Assembly (NCBI GenBank): GCA_017469745.1
Contig: JAFUFS010000031.1
Location: 1 to 48,918 of the forward strand
Origin: Bacteroidales bacterium
GTDB taxonomy: Bacteria > Bacteroidota > Bacteroidia > Bacteroidales > UBA932
Direction: 5' to 3'
Length of the DNA: 48,918 nucleotides
Positions 42,483-48,918 of this stretch are shown here, one piece after another. A program made the position numbers and the translations under genes. Below the pieces are notes generated by a model. The model ran no database searches and was not told the origin of the DNA. It saw nothing but the letters and a program-made list of their open reading frames with translations. Within the stretch, counting starts at the first letter, position 1. Each line of letters begins with the position of its first letter.

Positions 42483-45032
42483 CTAACTCAGTTTTATGTC
42501 GGCTCCCTCACCGGAGCCGATTTTTGTTTTCTGCTTGAAGGTCTTTCCGCCGCAGACGAAGGTGGCAATCTCGAGCGAACCTTCTGCCACTTCGATCCGA
42601 GCCTTTCCTTCGGAGACTGTCACCGTGCCCCAGGCAGATCCGTTGCTCCAGAACCATTTTCCGGGCCTGTCAGTGATGCAGAACCGTTTGTCAACACCCG
42701 AATAATTGAATCCGCTCATCGCGATGACCGCGGACCAGCTGGCCATCGAACGGGCATAGTGCTTGCCGCATTCTGGTTCGTCGAAGGGATTGCGTCGGGC
42801 CCCGTCGAAGCGTTCCCTGATGGCCTTGATGCACTTTAGGGCGTCGGCTTCCATTCCTTCGTAGAGCATGCCGGTCGCGGCACAATATTCAAATCCTGTC
42901 ATTGCCTCCGGGAAATAGGGGAAGGGGACTTCCAGCCTGCCTTTCGGCCAGGAAGCCATCAGCAGGCAGGCTTCGTGCCCCATCACGTAGGAACGCATGT
43001 TGTTGAAGTTCCCGCTCACGTCGGAGACGAAGTTGTACTTCATGATGCTCTCCAGTGTCTTTCTGATGTGATCCTTGTCCCCAAGGTAACCCAGACCACA
43101 GATGTGGGCCATGTACTGTCCCACCAGCTGGTCCACGAGGCAGCCTTTTCCAAGCTGGAACGGCGGGGTCTTGTCCGATCCCTCAGGGAGGAAGAGGAAG
43201 GTCTCCGGGTCGGTGATCTTATGCTCGTAGTACTCACCGTTGAACAGATTCGCATCCATCCATTCGCTGCCCTTCTCGAAGAGAGCATGGCATTTCTTGG
43301 CGAACTCCTTGTCCTTCATGGCTTTCGCCATCTCCTCGGTGGCCCTTAAGGCTCCCATATACCAGAATCCCATCTGTGGATTGGGACCGAAGTAATTGAC
43401 ATCCATCGTGTTGTGCTGGGAGCCTTCCATGACTCCGTCCTGGTTGCCGTCCCAGCCTTTCTCCTTCCATGCGAAGCCCAGTGCACTCTTGCACTCAGGC
43501 CAGTATTGTCTCAGGAACTCATTGTCACCGCTGAGCTGCCACTCCCTGTAGAGTTTCATTATGCATCCCATCTGGCCGTCGGCTGCGATCTGGTTGGGAT
43601 CGGGCTTCGACCCCAGCGGAAGGTTGACCCGGAAGTCCATGGCTCCGTCAGGATTCATGGCATATCGGAACTCGACGTCCCTCATCGTCCTTGCAAGATC
43701 TCCGAAAAGGAAGGGAGTGGCCACTTCGTAGTTCCACACATGGGTGCATGAGCCGGCGCAGGAGCCATAGTGATCCATCACTCCTTCCCATCCCAGCATG
43801 TGTCCGTCTTCAACCCTGAAGACTGTCTGTGAACGCAGGACGGCCAGGTTGAACATAGCGGCTTCCTTGACAACGTCAGGCAGCGAAGAGGTGAGTAGGG
43901 CGTCCACGAAGGAGAGAGTCCTGCGCTCGAGTCTCCCGATGCGGGGGATGAATTCTTTTGCTGATTCCCAGGAGTCCGGGTACAGGGTGCTGTAGTAGTT
44001 GCCTACGATTTCGCTGGACCAGGCCTTCCTGTTGGGGAAGTTCCAGGTCAGGAAGAAATTGAAATTCCTGGTCTCTCCGGGCCTCAGGACGGCCTTGATT
44101 GCAAGGGCTCCCATGGGATCCTGATCATTCCCTACGGTGTGCCTGATGCTGGCCTGGGGGTTGGAGATCAGTCCGTCGTCGCTGAAGTCGTCCCAGAAAC
44201 TGAGCATTGAATTGGACCAGCTGTTGTCGGTTGTGAAGGTCCGGGAAGTTACCTTGTCAGGACTGTCGGTAGTGAGGCTGAAGTTGCCCCAGGCCTTGTC
44301 CTTGGGATCCACCCCTTCCGTACTGAAATATATTCCCCGGACCTGGCCGGACTCACGGTACTCGTTCTTGTTTCCTTTGGCTCCGGACGGGATCCTGTCA
44401 CCTTTCCAGTTGAGGGTGTAATCCTGGCCGTCGCGGCCAATGAAGTTGCGGATAGCACCGCACACGGCGACTTCAAGGGGACTTCCGGTCGTGTTGGTCA
44501 CCTCGTAGCTCAGGACGGCAAGAGGAAGTCCGCTGGATTTGGAGTCTCCCGGAATCAGCGGGTTGAATCCCTTGATCCTGACCCGGACCGGCATGGCCTT
44601 GTCGCTAAGGTTGACTTGGCCGAAGGGGTAGGCGGCATCGAAGGAAGCCTCCTCGAACCTTGGCAGGCCGTGGTGATTGACGGGGCGTCCCTCGTAATGA
44701 AGGTATTCCTGGGGATATAGTGGCCCGGCAAGCAGCCTTGTCCTGCTATCTTCCCCTTGTTTTGTGAATATGGCGAAGAAGGGGGCGTCGTTCCCCGTCG
44801 TGATCGAACTGTTGCCCTTTCCGGGGACGTTCATGATTTCCCAGTAACGGATCTCTCCGCGGCCTCCCAGGGACACCGTGCCGGTGCCGATGCCTCCCAG
44901 CGGAAGTGCGACCCTTTCAAGATGGTCTTTGTCGTAATGCTTGAGGACCGGCCATTCTGACGGCCTCCAGTTTTCGGCCCAGGCGCCTGAGCAGATTGCC
45001 AGCGCGAGCAAGGTTGTCATGATTCTTCCCAT
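42483..45032 (-). CDS. GH116 family glycoside hydrolase (beta-glucosidase type)
   Basis: An exported 849-residue enzyme with a signal peptide (MTTLLALAICSGAWA) and the two-domain build of GH116/DUF608: an N-terminal beta-sandwich (about 30-380, opening with VALPLGGIGTGTVSLGGRGEIRYW seen here in part) and a C-terminal (alpha/alpha)6 domain (about 400-780). SCTHVWNYEVATPFLF and QHNTMDVNYFGPNP are family-typical; the Asp of HNTMD is the likely acid/base. Known members cleave beta-glucosides, beta-xylosides or glucosylceramide. The start may be 45032 or 45020. Divergent from the SGNH hydrolase gene with 34 bases between start codons. Confidence 0.85.
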   Translation of the reverse strand: MGRIMTTLLALAICSGAWAENWRPSEWPVLKHYDKDHLERVALPLGGIGTGTVSLGGRGEIRYWEIMNVPGKGNSSITTGNDAPFFAIFTKQGEDSRTRLLAGPLYPQEYLHYEGRPVNHHGLPRFEEASFDAAYPFGQVNLSDKAMPVRVRIKGFNPLIPGDSKSSGLPLAVLSYEVTNTTGSPLEVAVCGAIRNFIGRDGQDYTLNWKGDRIPSGAKGNKNEYRESGQVRGIYFSTEGVDPKDKAWGNFSLTTDSPDKVTSRTFTTDNSWSNSMLSFWDDFSDDGLISNPQASIRHTVGNDQDPMGALAIKAVLRPGETRNFNFFLTWNFPNRKAWSSEIVGNYYSTLYPDSWESAKEFIPRIGRLERRTLSFVDALLTSSLPDVVKEAAMFNLAVLRSQTVFRVEDGHMLGWEGVMDHYGSCAGSCTHVWNYEVATPFLFGDLARTMRDVEFRYAMNPDGAMDFRVNLPLGSKPDPNQIAADGQMGCIMKLYREWQLSGDNEFLRQYWPECKSALGFAWKEKGWDGNQDGVMEGSQHNTMDVNYFGPNPQMGFWYMGALRATEEMAKAMKDKEFAKKCHALFEKGSEWMDANLFNGEYYEHKITDPETFLFLPEGSDKTPPFQLGKGCLVDQLVGQYMAHICGLGYLGDKDHIRKTLESIMKYNFVSDVSGNFNNMRSYVMGHEACLLMASWPKGRLEVPFPYFPEAMTGFEYCAATGMLYEGMEADALKCIKAIRERFDGARRNPFDEPECGKHYARSMASWSAVIAMSGFNYSGVDKRFCITDRPGKWFWSNGSAWGTVTVSEGKARIEVAEGSLEIATFVCGGKTFKQKTKIGSGEGADIKLS
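42499..42525 (+). terminator. Terminator of the beta-barrel gene, inside the GH116 coding region
   Basis: A perfect 8-bp GC-rich stem (TCGGCTCC 42499-42506, GGAGCCGA 42513-42520) followed by five T's at 42521-42525. It acts on the plus strand although it lies within the last codons of the minus-strand GH116 gene. Confidence 0.75.
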
Positions 45033-45036
45033 ACCA

Positions 45037-45044
45037 TAAATATA
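45037..45044 (-). promoter_or_regulatory. -7-like box (TATATTTA) before the GH116 start
   Basis: One mismatch to TAnnTTTG, ending four bases before the ATG at 45032. No -33 match is visible. Confidence 0.35.
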
Positions 45045-45054
45045 GCGATTTTAT

Positions 45055-45062
45055 TATATTTG
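45055..45062 (+). promoter_or_regulatory. -7 promoter box (TATATTTG) next to the SGNH hydrolase start
   Basis: A perfect -7 box only four bases before the ATG at 45067, so the transcript would begin at or just inside the start codon. No -33 match is visible at 19-21 bases upstream. Confidence 0.45.
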
Positions 45063-45066
45063 TGAT

Positions 45067-46176
45067 ATGAAAGCACTTTCCAGAATCTTATCCTCAGCCT
45101 TCCTTTCGCTGGCTGTCTTTGCCTCAGCCTTTGCTCAGGAAGCCAGCAAGGCAGTCTACTACGATGCAGCCCAGTTCCCGATCTATGGCAAGGCCATAGC
45201 AAACACATCAGCCACCTACGAGAGGCTCCCGGCCTCGCTTGAAGGTGTGATCCGCAAGCCGGTCTGGGACCTGGCCCACCATTCTTCAGGTATCTCGGTC
45301 CGTTTCAGGTCCAATTCGAGTTCCATCCGCCTCCGTTGGGTCTCTTTCGGTGTCCACACTATGAACCACATGACGGACACCGGCACCAGGGGACTGGACC
45401 TATATTCACAGGATCCGAAGGATGGGAGCTGGAAGTTCGTCAAGAGCGCCCGTCCCGCCAAGGACACTCTGAACGACCAGCTCATTATCAGTAACATGGA
45501 CCCTGTGATGCGGGAGTATATTGTCTATCTTTCCCTTTATGAAGGAGTAAAGAAGCTGGAGATAGGCATTGACGAGGGCTCCGTGATCGACCAGCCGGCA
45601 ATAGACAGCCCCAGGAAGGGCTCTCCGATAGTGATGTACGGTTCAAGTATCCTTCAGGGGGGATGTGCCAACCGTCCCGGCATGGCTTTTACGAACATCC
45701 TTTCCCGTGTCCTGGACAGGGAAGTCGTGAACCTCGGCTTCAGCGGCAACGCCCTGCTGGACTTCGAGATCGCAGATTATATGGCCCAGGTTAAGGATCC
45801 CGCAGTCTTCGTGCTCGACAACGTTCCCAACAGCGGCCATGAGCTGATAGACGAAAAGGAGGAGAAGTTCTTCCGTATCCTTAGGGATGCTCATCCTGAC
45901 GTTCCGGTGGTCTTTGTGGAAGACCCCAACTATCCTCACCTGCTCTTCGACAAGAAGAGGGCGGCTGACGTGCAGGCCCGCAATGCTTCGATGAAGGCAG
46001 TCTACGAAAAGCTCAAGAAGGCCGGGGAGAAGAAGATCTACTACATCAAGGGCGACAAGATGCTAGGCCTGGACAACGAGGCAACCGTCGACGGCACCCA
46101 TTTCACCGACCTCGGCATGGTCCGTTACACTGAATATGTCCTCCCGACCCTCAGGAAGGCGTTGAAGAAAAGGTGA
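45067..46176 (+). CDS. SGNH/GDSL hydrolase with N-terminal beta-sandwich
   Basis: An exported 369-residue esterase-type protein. Signal peptide about 1-23 (ASAFAQ). Residues 30-180 form a carbohydrate-esterase-like N-terminal domain. The SGNH domain (about 187-365) shows block I MYGSSILQGG with Ser194, block II GFSGNA (about 224-229), block III DNVPNSG (about 251) and block V DGTHFTD with Asp342 and His345. This arrangement is common in Bacteroidota sugar acetyl- or acyl-esterases. Its neighbour, a GH116 enzyme, suggests deacylation of glycosides, but this is inference. Confidence 0.85.
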   Translation: MKALSRILSSAFLSLAVFASAFAQEASKAVYYDAAQFPIYGKAIANTSATYERLPASLEGVIRKPVWDLAHHSSGISVRFRSNSSSIRLRWVSFGVHTMNHMTDTGTRGLDLYSQDPKDGSWKFVKSARPAKDTLNDQLIISNMDPVMREYIVYLSLYEGVKKLEIGIDEGSVIDQPAIDSPRKGSPIVMYGSSILQGGCANRPGMAFTNILSRVLDREVVNLGFSGNALLDFEIADYMAQVKDPAVFVLDNVPNSGHELIDEKEEKFFRILRDAHPDVPVVFVEDPNYPHLLFDKKRAADVQARNASMKAVYEKLKKAGEKKIYYIKGDKMLGLDNEATVDGTHFTDLGMVRYTEYVLPTLRKALKKR

Positions 46177-46263
46177 TTTCTCGCTATGGGCACTCTCATG
46201 AATAGACTCCCTCCAGCAAGATAATCCCGGGGGCGTTTTACGCAACAGGTTAGTAATTAAGAT

Positions 46264-46308
46264 TTTACAGAAAACGCATAGGTAAATTGCCTATGCGTTT
46301 TCTGTAAA
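46264..46308. terminator. Perfect 19-bp hairpin between convergent genes
   Basis: Arms 46264-46282 and 46290-46308 are perfectly complementary with a seven-base loop. It lies 87 bases after the SGNH hydrolase gene and three bases after the stop of the interrupted minus-strand gene. No clean T run follows on either strand; AT-rich bases are built into the stem foot. Confidence 0.6.
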
Positions 46309-46311
46309 TAG

Positions 46312-46384
46312 TTAGTCATCAAGTACTTGTAAAAAACGGGCAAGCCTTTGGGAAAGCTCCTGAACAAGTTCCAAAGCATGGGTG
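46312..46384 (-). pseudogene. 3' remnant of a gene interrupted by IS21 (unknown product)
   Basis: A minus-strand frame of 24 codons with a stop at 46312-46314 runs up to the left end of the IS. The C-terminus would read HALELVQELSQRLARFLQVLDD, an amphipathic helix with ordinary codon use. The position, convergent to the SGNH gene and ending at a hairpin, fits a real gene end that IS21 cut off. The rest of the gene would lie beyond the window. I cannot name the product; it is too short. Confidence 0.4.
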
Positions 46385-46410
46385 TGTAGATAGTAACACA
46401 AAATTCCCCC
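46385..46410 (+). repeat. Left terminal inverted repeat of IS21
   Basis: 26 bases beginning TGTAGAT, imperfectly complementary to 48893-48918. Confidence 0.8.
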
Positions 46411-46450
46411 AGGAAAATAATTGAAATAGGGACCACGGAAATAGGCGTTG

Positions 46451-46458
46451 TAGCTTTG
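46451..46458 (+). promoter_or_regulatory. -7 promoter box (TAGCTTTG) of istA
   Basis: A perfect TAnnTTTG 21 bases before the istA start, inside the IS left end. No good -33 box is visible. Confidence 0.45.
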
Positions 46459-46479
46459 TGATAAGCAAATCTATAAACA

Positions 46480-48054
46480 ATGATTTCTATGGATCTCAAA
46501 CAACAAATTCTTCACTACTACCGAGTAGATGAGCTGAGTCTGCGGGAGATTGCCCGCCGCACCGGCATTGACCGCAAGACGGTCACGCGACTGATCAACG
46601 CCTACGAGGCAGCCATCAAAACAAATCCCGAGACAGGTATTGACGAGTTTCTGGCCACACGTCCCAAGTACACAACCCGTCAGACTGGGCCCAGAGTGGT
46701 CCGGGATGCGGTCAAGAAGGAAATCGACAAGTGGCTGAAGGAGAACGAGCGGCGTCGCAACAATGGCATGCGCAAGCAGTGTCTCAAGTGCAAGGACATC
46801 CATCGCGAGTTGCTTGAAAAGGGCCTTTCGGTCAGTTATTCAAGCATTTGTAAGTATGTCCGCAAGAAGAAATACGAGCGTACTGCCAAGCCAAAGGACG
46901 TGTATCTGCGCATTCACCGTGAGCCTGGCGTGGAATGCGAGTTCGACTGGGGAGAAGTGAAGCTGTTCATCGCCGGCAAGCCAGTATCGCTGATGATGGC
47001 CGTATTCTGCTTCCCATACAGCAAGGGCAGGATGGCGTATCTGTTCCACCGTCAGGACACACTGGCCTTCATGGAGTCGCACCGGAACTTCTTCCGTGAC
47101 ATCCACGGGGTGCCTAAAATCATGGTCTATGACAACATGCGCGTTGCGGTCGTGTTCGACCAGAAGGAAAAGAAGCCGACGACGGCGCTGCTTCGCATGA
47201 GCACCTTCTACAAGTACGACTGGCGCTTCTGCAATGCCCGTGCGGGCTGGGAAAAGGGCAACGTGGAGCGAAGCGTCGACTATGTCCGCGGCCGCGCCTT
47301 CACCACAAGGGTAGACTTTGAGACTATTGATCAGGCACAGGAATGGTTGATGATGATCTGCCAGAACATCAACAGCGAGGCCGCCAGCGCATCGACATCC
47401 GGGAAGACCTGCAGCATCCAGGAAGAACTTCGCTCTCTGCAGACCTATCCGGGCGAAATCGGCTGCTTTGAATTGTTCGAGTATAAGGTGGACAAACAGT
47501 CCACGATATGTGTGAAAACTAACCACTACTCGGTTCCCGACAATATGGTGGGAGAAACGGTTATCGTCCAGATGTATAGCGAGAAGATCGTCATCTTCAA
47601 TAACGCGCACAAGAAGATTGCCCGGCACATAAGGAGCAATGGATCAAATGAATGGATCGTAGACATCAACCACTATATCTCCACCCTGATGAAGAAGACA
47701 TCGGCCATCCAGTACTCCGAAGCCTTCCACCAGATGCCCGCGAGCATGCAGGTCATCTACCACAAGTTCTTCAAGGATAACGGCAAGGAGTTCCTCAAAC
47801 TCGTGAAGTATGTCCGAGATAACGATATTGCCTACGAGGAAGTGGTTGACGCCGCTGACCAGATACGTTGGAACGGTGTGAAAACTTTCACAGCGGACCA
47901 TTTCAAAGTTGCCTTGCAGGCAATGCTGGCGAAGGATGAGCCCTTCAGGGAAGACCAGATGAACGATGAGTTCATTGAGATCGAGACGGGGTCTGAAGAC
48001 ATCCTCACCCAACTCGAAAATGTAATGGAAAATGGGGCCAAATTGTCCGAATGA
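46480..48054 (+). CDS. istA: IS21 transposase IstA
   Basis: A 524-residue transposase. An N-terminal helix-turn-helix (LSLREIARRTGIDRKTVTRL) precedes the DDE catalytic domain with Asp156 (CEFDWGEV), Asp218 (VYDNM) and Glu263 (GNVERSVDYVRGR). The C-terminal part is a beta-barrel and a helical tail. All three catalytic residues are present, so IstA looks intact. Its stop overlaps the istB start (ATGA). Confidence 0.95.
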   Translation: MISMDLKQQILHYYRVDELSLREIARRTGIDRKTVTRLINAYEAAIKTNPETGIDEFLATRPKYTTRQTGPRVVRDAVKKEIDKWLKENERRRNNGMRKQCLKCKDIHRELLEKGLSVSYSSICKYVRKKKYERTAKPKDVYLRIHREPGVECEFDWGEVKLFIAGKPVSLMMAVFCFPYSKGRMAYLFHRQDTLAFMESHRNFFRDIHGVPKIMVYDNMRVAVVFDQKEKKPTTALLRMSTFYKYDWRFCNARAGWEKGNVERSVDYVRGRAFTTRVDFETIDQAQEWLMMICQNINSEAASASTSGKTCSIQEELRSLQTYPGEIGCFELFEYKVDKQSTICVKTNHYSVPDNMVGETVIVQMYSEKIVIFNNAHKKIARHIRSNGSNEWIVDINHYISTLMKKTSAIQYSEAFHQMPASMQVIYHKFFKDNGKEFLKLVKYVRDNDIAYEEVVDAADQIRWNGVKTFTADHFKVALQAMLAKDEPFREDQMNDEFIEIETGSEDILTQLENVMENGAKLSE

Positions 48055-48830
48055 GACGCGCCATGGACCACTATACACCTGAAAGCGAGCTCATTGCAAA
48101 ATACACAAAGGAGCTCAAACTCCCGGCCGTCAAGGACTGCCTGGAAGACATAATATCGGAAGCGCGCACGCATGGGTGGGACCACTGTCAGTTCCTGGCC
48201 GAACTCCTCCGCAAAGAAGTTGAGCAGCGCTACGAGAACCGTAAATACATGCGGATACGAAAAGCCTCTTTCCCGCAGATGAAATATCTTCAGGAACTTG
48301 TCAGAGAAGATCTTCCGGCCGACGGCCGGAATCTTCTCCCTGAGTTTGAAACGCTCAACTTTATCCGTTAGGGGCGGAATATCGTCATGTACGGCAATCC
48401 CGGCACGGGAAAGACACATATAGCCATCGGACTGGGGATCAAAGCTTGTATGGAGGGTTTCTCCGTCTACTTCACCACCGTCCCCCATTTGCTTACGCAG
48501 ATACGTGAGGCAAAGACCGATAAGACGTTGCAACTGCTTGAGGGGCGCTTCCGCAAATATGACCTGGTCGTCTGTGACGAGATGGGATATGTCGGCTTCG
48601 ACAAGGAAGGAGCGGAGCTCCTCTTCAACATGATCTCTACACGGACGGGGACACGCGCTACCATAATAACAACAAACCTCCCATTCACAAGGTGGGAGGA
48701 GATCATTAAGGAAAAGGTACTATGCTCTGCACTGGTCGACAGACTCTGTCACAAGGCTTTTATGGTCAATATGACTGGACAGTCTTATCGCGTAAGGGAA
48801 ACACAAAAAATGCTGAAAAACTTGGAATGA
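48051..48830 (+). pseudogene. istB: IS21 ATPase helper IstB, with internal stop
   Basis: The frame opens at 48051 (MRRAMDHYTPESELIAKY), is interrupted by TAG at 48369-48371, and continues in the same frame to 48830. The break is between the N-terminal domain (ending LNFIR) and the AAA+ core (GRNIVMYGNPGTGKTHIA Walker A, VVCDEMGYVGF Walker B). Without the TAG the protein would have about 259 residues, the normal IstB length. A single-base change of a sense codon such as AAG, CAG or GAG explains it. An ATG at 48387 directly before the P-loop could restart translation of the ATPase part. Confidence 0.88.
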
Positions 48831-48892
48831 AAACTAGACTTGCTTATCTTTGAATACCGCCCTCCCGCTGGCCCCTTTTTCAAATCCTCTTT

Positions 48893-48918
48893 GGCGGAAA
48901 TCCGTTTTACCATCTACA
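48893..48918 (-). repeat. Right terminal inverted repeat of IS21
   Basis: The last 26 bases of the window, imperfectly complementary to 46385-46410. Positions 48831-48892 between istB and this repeat hold no gene, only the internal terminal-repeat similarity. Confidence 0.8.

Larger units (their letters stand above)
46385..48918 (+). mobile_element. IS21-family insertion sequence
   Basis: The left end TGTAGATAGTAACACAAAAT (46385 on) matches the reverse complement of the window's last bases (TGTAGATGGTAAAACGGATT) at about 21 of 27 positions. A second internal similarity (ATTGAAATAGGGACC against TTTGAAAAAGGGGCC) follows, as expected for the multiple terminal repeats of IS21. The element carries istA and a broken istB and is about 2.53 kb if the window ends at its right tip. 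The target duplication cannot be checked because the right flank is missing. Confidence 0.88.

Overview
The window looks like one chromosomal contig from an uncultured member of the Bacteroidales (Bacteroidota), probably an anaerobic gut or rumen lineage. The evidence is the atp gene order D-C-B-E-F-H-A-G, an rnfBCDGEA operon preceded by rseC, perfect TAnnTTTG promoter boxes (the Bacteroidota -7 element), few Shine-Dalgarno sites, and typical Bacteroidales families (DUF1573, DUF3108, OmpA porin, NamZ/DUF1343, IS21). Base composition is moderately GC-rich. Both edges are mobile elements: the 3' end of a group II intron at the left (1-140) and a complete-looking IS21 element that ends with the last base at the right (46385-48918). 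This is how an assembly contig breaks at multicopy repeats.

Layout. 1-1.8 kb: group II intron tail, a DUF1573 protein and an OmpA-type porin with a clear terminator. 1.86-9.8 kb: the complete F1Fo ATP synthase operon with a NamZ-type muramidase six bases after atpG. 10-21.4 kb: an accessory carbon region with an exported Gfo/Idh/MocA oxidoreductase, an orphan mannitol-type PTS IIC on the minus strand, an operon of ribulokinase, a GH106-like lipoprotein and a GntP permease, a tannase-like esterase lipoprotein, tRNA-Ser(GGA), and a beta-helix carbohydrate-active protein. 21.4-30.1 kb (minus strand): alaS, an in-frame LptF/G-Fmt fusion, thiamine pyrophosphokinase, then a polyferredoxin that looks like a NapH-NapG fusion together with an exported iron-sulfur aldo/keto reductase. 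30.2-42 kb (plus strand): two M23 peptidases, a MerR regulator, a Nif3 protein, a zinc-ribbon coiled-coil protein, dnaB, DUF3108, rseC and rnfBCDGEA. 42-46.2 kb: a small beta-barrel, a GH116 glycosidase and an SGNH hydrolase. 46.3-48.9 kb: a gene remnant cut by IS21, with istA intact and istB carrying an internal stop.

How the genes work together. Rnf couples ferredoxin/NAD redox chemistry to an ion gradient, and the ATP synthase uses a gradient; its c subunit lacks the Na+ ligands, so it is probably H+-driven. The glycosidases, esterase and transporters suggest use of plant-derived carbohydrate and phenolic esters, but no SusC/SusD pair is present, so this is not a classical polysaccharide utilisation locus.

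Most interesting points: the LptF/G-Fmt fusion; the NapH-NapG-like electron conduit paired with an exported Fe-S aldo/keto reductase, with a perfect 19-bp palindrome at its promoter; a family of intergenic repeats, one copy of which runs into the atpC start codon; promoter boxes 3-6 bases from start codons that suggest leaderless mRNAs; and an orphan PTS IIC.
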